From assembly GCA_034696485.1 (NCBI GenBank), contig JAQIWT010000130.1:1-32853 (forward strand): a stretch of 32,853 nt of DNA. The letters are read 5' to 3'. The position numbers were made by a program, and so were the translations under genes. Positions 10,150-18,473 of this stretch are shown piece after piece. The number at the start of each line of letters is the position of its first letter. Position 1 is the stretch's first letter. Under the pieces are notes generated by a model, which had not been told where the DNA came from, made no database searches, and saw only the letters and a program-made list of their open reading frames with translations. This DNA comes from Isohypsibius dastychi (Eukaryota > Tardigrada > Eutardigrada > Parachela > Isohypsibiidae).

Positions 10150-11058
10150 CCAGATGGCTGTCGCCGGGACACACTTGTTCTACCAAAAAGCCTTTGGACT
10201 CAAATCTGCGTTTCGGTACATGATGAAAGAAGCGGACTTGCTCACCTGGGATTCAAGAAATGCTTCGAAACGATATCCAGTTGATTCTACTCTCCACGTA
10301 TGGCTGAGTTTATTCGAAAGTACTGCTCTCCTTGCACCGTATGTCAAACCCGAGGCTGGGCACGTCACTCCAAAGTCCACCGCGAGTGTTTCATACGATC
10401 TGCGTTGACACCGTGGGTCCCCTGAACAAAAGCAACCGGTATCGCTATATCTTCACATGTGTGTGTGAGCTGTCTTCTTTCCTCGTGGCGACCCCAGTAG
10501 CAAACCACTCTGCGGCTTCAATGGCGAAGTTTCTCCTCTACGACGTATTCCTCCGTTTCTCTTTGCCACACACTATCCGAAGTGACTGAGGAGGAGAGTT
10601 CATTGGTTCAGTCGTGCGGGAACTCTTGAAGATGTTACTGATTGAGCATTATCCCAATTCGCGATGGCGACCTCAAACTACCGGGGTCGTCGAACGGATT
10701 CACAGAACTCTTGGCAGTCTACTAAGCAAGATCTGTTCAGACGCACAAGCTGACTTGAGTTCCTTTCTACCTTGGGTCGTGTTCGCAATGAACGGGAGCA
10801 ACAACGCAAATGAGTCCGTTCAAACTGGTTCATGAAATAGACTGCGCCTTTCCATTTGAGGTGACCCTAACATTGAAAGATTCGGAACCACTTCTACAAG
10901 ATGTGGCGGAAAGAATCCAAGATCGTGACACTTTCGCCGGAGCTAGCATCCATGAGCATAAAATCAACAAATGCCTCCAACATGGGAAGCACCTCGTACC
11001 ACGAAAGACAGCACACCCAAAGCAAAAGCTTCAGCTCCCGAACTTTCTGCTCTTCTGA
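10150..11058 (+). pseudogene. pol: Integrase: HHCC zinc domain and D,D-35-E core
   Basis: Integrase inserts the cDNA into the genome. The N-terminal zinc domain shows H-X7-H (VHDERSGLAHLG, near 10217-10250), a stop at 10282-10284, then CSPCTVC (from 10324). In another frame the core has ICVDTVGPL with Asp at 10407-10409, HTIRSD with Asp at 10584-10586 followed at once by TGA, and GVVERIHRTL with Glu at 10692-10694. The last two acidic residues are exactly 35 residues apart. A frameshift near 10810 leads to SPFKLVHEIDCAFPFE, the usual end of the core, and a short basic C-terminal part. The frame ends at 11058, overlapping the start of the following ORF (10971). Confidence 0.9.
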
Positions 11059-13330
11059 ACAAACCATCCGCATCTCTGAAATCTACCAAAGAAGGTTCGC
11101 CACAAGTTCGTCGTAGTGAAAGACTCCAGAAGCGGAACCCCTCTCTATCGGTGCACACGCAGTATCGCTCGCCATGGGGAAAGTTCTTTTCAATGCTGAC
11201 AATCCTGATGTGCGTACTCAGTCCACTTGATGCGATCCCGGCAAACCTGTGTGATTGCACACAGCAAAGCTCCAAAAGGAAATCTGGATATTGCCCGATA
11301 TACGACATGTGAACAGTTACCTGATACTCCCACTCCGAGGAGTGGCACGTATCAGGTCTTCGTAATGAAGCGCCCAAGGAACACCTTAAAACGATTGCTT
11401 GTCGCGCAAGTCTCAATGCAGTACAAGTATCAACCTTCTTTTGTCGCTCAACCGACACGGTCACCACGGACAAGAAAAAGAGAAGTATCCCCAGAAGAGT
11501 GCCACCGCATGTTTATCACTGCAGACTGCTTCGAAAACCCGATGTAAAAGAATGCTGACTCTGGAACTTTCAGCTTCGTCGAGCAGCTCAAACCCACATC
11601 ACGTTGGCTGTCTACTTCTACGGGCACTGCAATCAACTGTCTGGTAGAAGAAACCGAGTTGGTCTTCACCGACACCGATGTCTCATCGATGCTGGGATCG
11701 TTACATGTGACGAAATCTGACGGCTCCGCAACTAAAACCTCTGTCACGTTCATTTGAAGCGACCTTGAAGATCTCAGAAAGACCCAGTGTAACTATCAGC
11801 TCATCATGGAGGGTTCCTGCACCATCTCCAACTTGGCAGCTGGAAAACAATAAAGCCCAGGCTGACTTCATCTTCTTTTAAACATATTCCAGTACAAACT
11901 GCACGTTTGAAAGGCCCGTTCATGCGATCGTAACAGGCGATGAAGATGTCATCATTTCCTACGATGTGAACCAAAGTTTGCGTCCTGGAGAACCTGAGGA
12001 CTTCCGCCGTTATCGTCGTGCTGACACCAACTCTGCTAGCTCAGCCTTCACGCTATCTTCAGAACTTGCCGAAAAACGTCGCCGCTTGGATCAAGAAGCA
12101 CAGCAGAAACCAATGGACCGGTTCCGTCAGCAGAATCTTGTGAGTACGCAACCGCCCCCGACAACTGTGCATCTCCCTCGACGCACCAACGCGGCTTCGC
12201 AAAGCTTCCACATCAAACCCCCGCAACGAACTACAGCAGCCTATAGAATGCGTCCAACAACAGCAGCTTCCCTCACCCTGGCCCCCACAGAAAATCTCCG
12301 AGTTGATGAGCAACAGCGCCAAAATCACCGAGACCTTGTTGAGCAGCTGAACTTCGAAGACCACAGACGCGAAGCTCAACGCCTTCGATACCAGCAAACG
12401 ACAACCACCACAGATTCCGCCATGGCTGTTAACCCGAACTGGGCTCGACAAGGTGTGTTCGAACTTCTGCAGCCTTCCTCACCTCAAGCCCAAACAGCCA
12501 GAGTGTCAGTACCCTATCCCCGCCAGATAGGAGAGTATTAGATTGCGCACAATCGGATCAAATAACAGCTGTCGCAAACACTCTTGCCGCGAAAGTCCAT
12601 CACCTGGATTGTGACTCTCGAAAAAACCGAGCCTCCCTTCTCTCCCTGTTCAGCAGATACAGTGGCATCCAAGCTGCTCAGCTGCTGAATTTTGGAGACT
12701 GCCAGAGCATCATCTTGCATGGCAGCGCAGTCATGCTCTACTGGTGCGAAAACGTATACGGAGATGTTTTAGGCATCCCCACCCGATTTAATGTTGAGCC
12801 ATCTTTTAACAATCGCTCTATCTCTCCGGACGGAATAACGCTTCTTCCGATATTCATCCCCTGCCTCCACGATGGAACCTTTGTGCTTCTGAATGTCAGC
12901 ATCTTCTCATAGTACACTCGGTCCCTGAACTGGGTCCCCGCCAACAGTTCCATCACTGTCGGACGTGAACATCTTGTCGCCTCCTTCAACACACAAATCG
13001 ACTGCGAGGCGATTATTGGACTGAAAGATGCACCGGGACAACAGATGGCTGATTACGTTGACCTCTTGTGTCAACTGGCATCAGCGATGGACTCCCGTAG
13101 TTCCTCAAATCTCTTGGACTCCTTGCAGTCAGACAGGACTGACATGCATGTTCCGGACATACCTTGTAACATCACTTCCATGTTCGCGACTTGGAAACAT
13201 CTGTTTATCGTAACTGGCGTAACCCTACTCGTCGGTTGATTCATCTATATGGCTGTTCGGATCTTTGGATACGCAGCAGTAACACGCATAATCTGCTGCT
13301 GCTGGTGAATCGATTCTTGCAAGCGCAAAA
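10971..13330 (+). pseudogene. env: Env-like glycoprotein region, heavily broken
   Basis: This lies where env is found in invertebrate retrovirus-like elements, directly after integrase. The first ORF (10971-11312) has a basic RRSERLQKR stretch at residues 48-56, a hydrophobic signal-like segment at residues 72-90, and then Cys residues (LCDC, YCPI). Further on, in several frames, come short Cys-containing pieces (for example EECHRMF and DCF near 11500). An uninterrupted 191-residue Arg/Gln/Thr-rich stretch follows (11966-12541), then more Cys-bearing extracellular-type sequence (12560-13180). A C-terminal membrane segment (about 13198-13275, broken by TGA at 13237-13239) is followed by a Cys-rich ICCCW tail. 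The Cys pattern recalls the phlebovirus-G2-like Env proteins of nematode LTR elements, but only a profile search could decide. It cannot be expressed intact. Confidence 0.55.
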
Positions 13331-13975
13331 CCAAGCCAAACCTACCACCGCGATCGATTGAGCTGCCTGATGCCACGCACAACGCACATCTTGACCAAGC
13401 GTTGTTAAACTCTTTACCTCGTGGAGTCACCTAACCGAGAAAAACCCAGTTCGCAATTCAGTCTCTTTCTGCAATCGATAACCTCCCAGCAATCTTTGTC
13501 CGCAACCGTTGAAGATGTCGCGATCACATTGTATCCTAATCATTATTCTCAGATCTCCGTTATTGTCATTTTATCGGAGAGACAACTCAGCAGTCGACCC
13601 ATTTCATTTATTCCTCGCAAACTTATTCGCGTCCGTCCAAGAGGACCTCTCAACTCCTTCCCTGACTCATGCCATATTCAGGCAGGAGACAGCATACCAC
13701 TCCAGCATCTATCCCGGACCTCCTCTTCATGAGTTCTCCAAACTTCATATCGATCCCAATGCCTTGCAGCTCCATGTTCTGCAGAACATCTCTTCTTTCC
13801 TCTCTTCTCTCACTACCTTGCTGGCAGATAAAAACGGACTTTATGCCTGTCGACTACGAGAAGAAGCCAGTGCTATGCTATCTTCAGACGTTATCTCCAT
13901 CCTGGATTTTTTCACTCTCGTCTCCCGTCTTGTCCTCATTGCGAACTTCGAGCTTCCTTGCTCCAACTTTTATCC
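13331..13975 (+). other. Unassigned part of the LTR element after env
   Basis: A continuous reading frame (13509-13997) encodes helical, Leu/Ser-rich sequence with a hydrophobic stretch near its end, but no family is recognised. It may belong to the LTR element's own 3' region. The neighbouring RT-like fragment begins in a different frame at about 13,976, so the exact boundary is unknown. Confidence 0.3.
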
Positions 13976-15532
13976 GTCAGCTTGGCTGCTTCCATAGCGA
14001 TTCAAAACAGAAAGTTTTGTGTCGTTATACGCAGCTTGACCGAAAAATTGGAGTCAAATTTAAGCTGCTGGTAACTCGATGATGGAACTCTTTGCGACGA
14101 GCCGCAGACCGTTGCCCGAGACCTTCGGCTCGTTATTCAGGAAGGTACCAACGCTGGACTCGAACTCAACAGCCCAACATCGGAACTCTACGTCTTTCGT
14201 GGAACCTTCGAAGAATGGAAAAATGCTGTAACCTTAGTAAAAGGCGTTTTACCGGATATTACTGTTCCGCCAAGGTCGCACTGGTCACTCCTCGGTGCGC
14301 CTCTCATTGACGAAGCCATTCCACTCGCCATGGAACAGAAAACTGGCCAGGTGAAAATATTGATTATTCGACGGGTACTTATTTCTGCTCACCAGGCTCT
14401 CTTCATCCTGAAAAACTGCTTGAGCGTTCCAAATATATGCTCAGAACTTGCCCTGCTCACCGTTTCGAACGTCATTTAGCAGATTCTGATGGAGTCATTT
14501 GTTTATCTCTTTCCAGAATTAAGAATACGCAAATCCAAGATAGATCTTGGGCTCGAGCAACAATGCCCGTCAAACCAGGTGGTCTCGGGATTAGACGCGC
14601 CAGAGCAATCGCACTTCCAGCTTTTTTGGCTTCCATTTTCTCCGTTCGTGTTTTGATTCCCGAGATACTTCCAGAGTTTGATGTGGACACCGTTGCCTCA
14701 GGTCCTGAGATAATATGGAGAAACTTGTCTGGAGTGGATGTTCCAACTGCGGAGAAGAAGGTTCACCAGTTCGAATGGGATATGCCTCTGATCAAGGTGC
14801 GCCAACAACTCCTGATGGAAGCAGCCAAGCTGACGGAAATAGTGCGCTTGCTCGCTGTGTCAACTCGAGAGTCTGGATGTTGGCTGAATGCCCTGCCAAT
14901 CGCCACCGTTGGAAATTGGCTTGATGATGACTGCCTCCGGCACTCGGTAGGTTTGCGACTTGGAAGCAAATTATGTGAGCCTCATACCTGTCGATAAGGC
15001 ACGGAGGTGGGCAAGACTGGAAGACACGGTCTTCCCTGCAAGTTCAGCGCCGGGAGACATATGTGCCATAGCGCTCTGGACGCAGCGGTGAAAAGAGCAC
15101 TGGCTACAGCAGACATTCAGTCTGTTCTGAAGCCACAGGGTTTGGATCGCAGAGATGGCAAGCGGCCTGATGGTATGACCTTTATCCCCTGGAGTCAGGG
15201 TAAAGCTCTCACCTGGGATGTCACCGCAGTGCACACGCTAGAATTGTCTTATGTAATCGGATGCAGCACATCGGTCAGTTTTGCAGCTGATCCTGCTGAG
15301 CGTTACAAAAAAAGAGAAATATCGGGACCTGCAAAACCGTTCCCTCTTCTGTCCTCTCGAATTTGAAACGTTCGGATCGTTGGGAGCATCTGCCATCTCA
15401 CTCATATCGAGGATTGGCGGGAAAATAACCGGAAAAAACCGGATAGAAACGATCGCTGGAATTTTCACGTCAGAAGATTTGTTTGGAAATTCAGCGGGGA
15501 AATGCCGCCTCTGTTCTCGGCTCTCTTCCTGA
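13976..15532 (+). mobile_element. 5'-truncated RT plus restriction-like endonuclease (non-LTR-type) fragment
   Basis: This is the 3' half of a different retroelement polymerase, in three frames. The first part has ESNLSCW-(stop)-LDDGTL: TAA at 14072-14074 occupies the Tyr position of a (Y/F)xDD RT motif. Then come HWSLLGAPL and LISAHQALFILKN. After a frameshift near 14,425 there are MPVKPGGLGIRRAR and a Cys/His region (LCEPHTCR-stop-GTEVG...GLPC, then H and RH). Next is KRPDGMT (RPD at 15163-15171) and WDVT (from 15214), the R/K-P-D...D pattern of the restriction-like endonuclease of R2-type non-LTR elements. The end frame (to 15532) carries FETFGSLGA. I have seen this combined layout in predicted invertebrate retroelement proteins. 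Truncation at the RT side is typical for non-LTR insertions, but neither a target duplication nor a poly(A) tail is clear. Confidence 0.65.
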
Positions 15533-15855
15533 TTCAGAACCATCCGCGGATATTTTCACACTTTTTGAATTGGAGGGCTGTCGCATAACTGCTTCCTGTT
15601 TTTGTTGATCTTTGGGTGTCAAGTAGGTTTTTGTAACTTGTCAACGATGAGGACGTATGAAGTAGTGGAACTAAAAATAAACTTTCATCTACCCACCGAT
15701 CGATTGCAGCTCCGACAGTGTATCCAGTACACAAGCCTCATCTGGCCCTTTCTGAAAAGAATCCCTTCATCGTTTCTCAACGAAACACATTTTCTCCATA
15801 CTCAAAACGTTACATACATCTACCTGTCTGACAAACAAGTGAGATCCACGTCGCT
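15533..15855. other. No recognisable gene
   Basis: This lies between the endonuclease-like frame and the last ORF of the LTR element. An open frame on plus (15602-16081) overlaps the next ORF and looks non-coding. The 3' end of the apparent non-LTR insertion should lie here, but no A-rich tail is visible. Confidence 0.35.
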
Positions 15856-16410
15856 ATGGCTATCTACTTCCTTGCTATTTTACCAATTACTCCGCACTTC
15901 ATTACTTTATCTGTTCTCACCACTAACTCAACCGCCTTTGCCGAAGACCGCTATGTTCGCGACATTCTTGAGGATCCTCACCAACAAGCAAGGTTCTTCC
16001 GATTACTTCAACTATCAAGAGCCTCTAGCACTTTGTCGACTGCATACCACGTTCCCCAACGTTCAGGATTGTGGGCGGTAGAGACGTTAACTCGTGTGAC
16101 CTTTAACTACACTGCACCACCTCCATCAGCACGAAAGAGGGTCTTAGTCAGACAGATGTCACCCCTTATTATTCAGAGCGAATCCATCACCGCCGGTGAA
16201 CTTATGATAAAATCAATGAAGCACGACTACTGCTACACTCCAAGTGGCATTACTGGACGTATCCTATTGTTCAAGTGTCGTTAATTCCTCACGGTATTCG
16301 ACAGAGCCAAGCTCGGTGACCTATCCAAGTATGGCTTCGGCAAACATGGAACCCATCAGGACATCTCCAAGGATCAATCACCTCAGAATGCGCGGACGTT
16401 TCAAAAATAA
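15856..16410 (+). pseudogene. Last ORF of the LTR element, with signal peptide; one in-frame stop
   Basis: This starts at an ATG at 15856 and runs 142 codons to a TAA at 16282-16284. The same frame then continues with convincing sequence (FDRAKLGDLSKYGFGKHG) to a stop at about 16410, which is 14 bases before the 3' LTR. The N-terminus (MAIYFLAILPITPHFITLSV...AFA) looks like a cleavable signal peptide. The rest is mixed polar with an N-glycosylation-type NYT, a Pro-rich patch and a few Cys near the end (CYTP, FKCR). I do not recognise it. It may be an accessory protein of the element, a displaced part of its envelope, or captured sequence. It lies at the 3' end, where retroviruses carry accessory genes. 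Confidence 0.45.
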
Positions 16411-16417
16411 AGAGGGA
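16403..16417 (+). other. Candidate polypurine tract
   Basis: AAAAATAAAGAGGGA ends six bases before the 3' LTR. It is purine-rich with one T and stands where plus-strand DNA synthesis would be primed. Position is the main evidence. Confidence 0.4.
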
Positions 16418-16423
16418 CTCATC

Positions 16424-16711
16424 TGTAAGGAATACCTTACAATGCCAACGCAGATTACCACACGCCCTGTCCCCATCTCATGCTGAACAGGTATGTGTCA
16501 TGTGCTCGTTCATGTGTTCTCTGTTTCGTAACTCATCTCAATAGAATGTTTCATGTCACGGTTCGTGTTTGTTCATCAGCTATAATAGCTGATGCTTGTC
16601 ATGTTTAACGTCGAGTGTGTTTCTGGTCTTCAAAATAAGCCGTTCTGTAAATTCTTGCTTCTCCCACAGTTATCCCAGTTACTATCCGTTAGTATTTGTG
16701 ACTACCTCACA
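16424..16711 (+). repeat. 3' LTR
   Basis: 288 bp, TGTAAGG...CCTCACA, matching 5068-5355 with scattered substitutions and short indels. It is followed by AAAG, the repeated target site. Confidence 0.9.
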
Positions 16712-16987
16712 AAAGTTCCAAAAGCAACTCCACAATCTCCGACCACTTCGGACGAAAGACTCTTTTCAGTTTAAACGCATTTCTCGACAAAGATTTGCGG
16801 CAGAAAGTCAGCAACAGCGATTGAAATTCAATGCTTAATCGAACCTGTTTAAACGTGAAATGGGAGCTTTCGTTTCAAATCAGCAGGTGAATTACCAAAA
16901 CGTGAGTGGATACTAATCGTTACCGAATATTACCACTTTGGCTTCGAATTCGAACGCGAACTTGACCGAGCAACGTGCGGAGAATAA
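16712..16987 (+). pseudogene. Interrupted coding sequence, piece 2
   Basis: The frame left at 5067 resumes here (codons from 16713 and 16716) and encodes a basic, Gln/Arg-rich stretch (FKRISRQRFAAESQQQR) to a TAA at 16836-16838. The same frame is readable on to a second TAA (16914-16916) and then through SLPNITTLASNSNANLTEQR. It is then cut at the TAA target site (16985-16987) of the small Harbinger-like element. The two stops show that it is a pseudogene, whatever it once encoded. It is probably a retroelement Gag or a coiled-coil protein, but no specific family is recognised. Confidence 0.4.
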
Positions 16988-17946
16988 ATCTGGGAGTATG
17001 GTCGCTGCTGACAAGCCATTAGACGTTCTCGCCGACTTGTCAGCGAATTTCTATTTGGTCTGCTCACTGGTCGGACTTGAGCTAACACGACGGAAGACAA
17101 GCTGACCTCGTTTTTTTGACTTGGCTAAAGACGATGATGAATGCCAACCATACTCGATCAACGTCTAGAAACTGGCTGATGTTTTAATTTTCTTTGATAA
17201 AATATGGATCCAGTTCTTGCACTGGCCCTTGCCGCATATCTATCATCATGGAAATCTTTGAAAGATACGCGATTGGCTGTTGTTAAACTTATAATTTACA
17301 AACGGCGAAAGCATCGTCGGGTTCGACGTTGGGATGTGCGCCCACTCAATGTCGAACGAGGGAAAAATGGTGAATTCTCTTGGATTGTGAAACGCATGCG
17401 AAACCTTGATAGTTCATGCGGTATTGAGAATGAGGGCAGTTTAGATTGCGAATAATTACCATTCTGGTTTGCGCTATCGATATCAGCTGCGATTTCTTCC
17501 AAAGGTCCGGCTTTTTAGATTTGTCCTTGTAGTTTGGATTGCTGGGTTTCCAGATGGCTTCTTCCCGGTGAACTGCGTTAACAAACAAATCAGTTTCCGC
17601 ATCGGTCCACGCAATTGTATTCGCTCTTCGAGGAGGCATACCGAACAGCACTATTCTGAACTATTTTAACTAATATTTGCCGCTTGCACCTGATGAGAAA
17701 TGGTTCTACAAGTTATGGCTTGCAAGCTGGCTGATCAAATAAGGATCAATTCCAATTGATCGCCGCACGTCTTATGGCTGACAAGCCACATCGCATGGCT
17801 GAGATCCGGAAAGACATCCTAGTATTGTCTTCATGGCAGCCACACCATTGTCTGACGAGCCGACTATACTTGACTTCTCTCAAAATTTTGTCTGCCATCG
17901 AAAAACGGCACGGCTGACAAGGAAATAAGCGACCATACTCCCAGCT
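16988..17946 (-). mobile_element. 959-bp Harbinger-like element with MADF/Myb-like gene and no transposase
   Basis: The terminal inverted repeats share 17 bases (CTGGGAGTATGGTCGCT at 16990-17006; its complement ends at 17944), with two less conserved outer bases. TAA flanks both sides (16985-16987 and 17947-17949), the three-base target typical of PIF/Harbinger. Inside is only a MADF/Myb-like gene on the minus strand. The DDE transposase is absent, so the element is non-autonomous. A second ring of similarity to its ends (GGCTGACAAG-type sequence near 17010 and 17915) supports the assignment. Confidence 0.75.
17296..17639 (-). pseudogene. MADF/Myb-SANT-like DNA-binding protein, frameshifted
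   Basis: Harbinger elements often encode a Myb/SANT-like partner that binds the element ends and brings the transposase to DNA. The ATG at 17639 gives a protein starting MPPRRANTIAWTDAETDLF, with NAVHREEAIWKPSNPNYKDK and KKPDLWKK, the pattern of MADF-type domains (a helix, then W-x-(5-8)-Y-K, then W-x-x-I-A). Near 17508 the frame slips by one base. The continuation (IAADIDSANQNG) is read in the other frame to 17296 and ends in a basic Arg/Ser-rich tail. No transposase gene accompanies it. The ancestral length would be about 115 residues, short for a complete Harbinger Myb-like protein. Confidence 0.55.
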
Positions 17947-17949
17947 TAA

Positions 17950-18022
17950 CAGTGATGAGTTTAGCAGCATCATCCAAGAATCGCTCGAGAGGACTCAAGA
18001 GTTCATTCTTCCTAAACGATAA
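17950..18022 (+). pseudogene. Interrupted coding sequence, piece 3 and stop
   Basis: With one copy of the TAA target removed, the frame of piece 2 continues exactly here as a helical acidic stretch (SDEFSSIIQESLERTQEF) to TAA at 18020-18022. The Glu/Gln-rich heptad-like pattern suggests a coiled coil at the C-terminus. The function is unknown. Confidence 0.4.
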
Positions 18023-18473
18023 TCCCCAGGGGGCGGAAGTTCATTTGGGAAAAGGAATGGAGGTGAATGCGGGAGAAATGCTGACCCACATCCAGAAAAT
18101 GGCTGATTGTTGTAATTGATTACTGGATCTGGTAACTGCTTGTACATTTACGCTCTAATATAAATATTGATAATGATATCAGTTTGATGTTCATTGGATT
18201 ATGTCATTCATCTACTTCATTCTCCGCGCTTGCCTTCAAAAACCTGCTTGTTGGCTCATCTCAGTAATCCTTGATTTCACCATCCTCAGGAAATTATCGC
18301 TCGCCGTATTCGTAATGAACTTGGATCATAAAAAATTGTTTTTCAGAAAAACCTAAATTTGTTGGACAACCGATCTGAGTGCCGGTAACCTCTACAAACA
18401 GAGAATGAGGACGATCGTCGTAAGACGATCAGGACGCGAATCGGACAATCCTCCAAAAATACCTTAAATAGAT
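18023..18473. other. No recognisable gene; probable 3' flank of the DIRS-like element
   Basis: No coding family is seen. A short imperfect hairpin (GACGATCGTCGTAAGACGATC) lies near 18411. The non-coding end of the DIRS-like element should fall here, but its terminal repeats could not be identified by eye. Confidence 0.35.

Larger units (their letters stand above)
5068..16711 (+). mobile_element. Full-length, decayed Ty3/gypsy-like LTR retrotransposon with env-like region
   Basis: The element is 11,644 bp long and bounded by two 288-bp LTRs that begin TGTGAGG/TGTAAGG and end CCTCACA, with AAAG on both outer sides (5064-5067 and 16712-16715). In order it holds a leader, gag, a zinc knuckle, an aspartic protease, C2H2-like fingers, RT, RNase H, integrase (D,D-35-E), an env-like region, an RT plus restriction-like-endonuclease fragment, and a last ORF with a signal peptide. 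RT before RNase H before integrase is the Ty3/gypsy order. Stops and frameshifts break every coding region. By eye the two LTRs differ at about 20 scattered sites plus a few small indels, so the insertion is old. A MITE (7938-8078) and apparently a non-LTR fragment (about 13,976-15,532) arrived later. Confidence 0.9.

Noticed and set aside
10964-11473. Long minus-strand ORF opposite the integrase/env junction
   Set aside because: The plus strand carries recognisable integrase C-terminus and env-like features; the antisense frame has none.
12059-12451. Minus-strand ORF opposite the Arg/Gln-rich part of env
   Set aside because: It lies antisense to a longer open frame and has a Cys/Gly/Leu-rich composition explained by the complementary codons.
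13986-15596. CTGCTTCC on both sides of the RT/endonuclease fragment as a target duplication
   Set aside because: Eight bases in a T/C-rich region occur easily by chance, and neither copy stands at a convincing element end.
13340-15715. Similarity between CTACCACCGCGATCGATTG (about 13340) and CTACCCACCGATCGATTG (about 15690)
   Set aside because: Too short, and the translated frames around the two sites do not match; no duplication is supported.
17955-18119. A 54-codon ORF with good composition directly after the Harbinger-like element
   Set aside because: It overlaps piece 3 of the interrupted coding sequence in another frame, and piece 3 is supported by exact continuation across the empty site.
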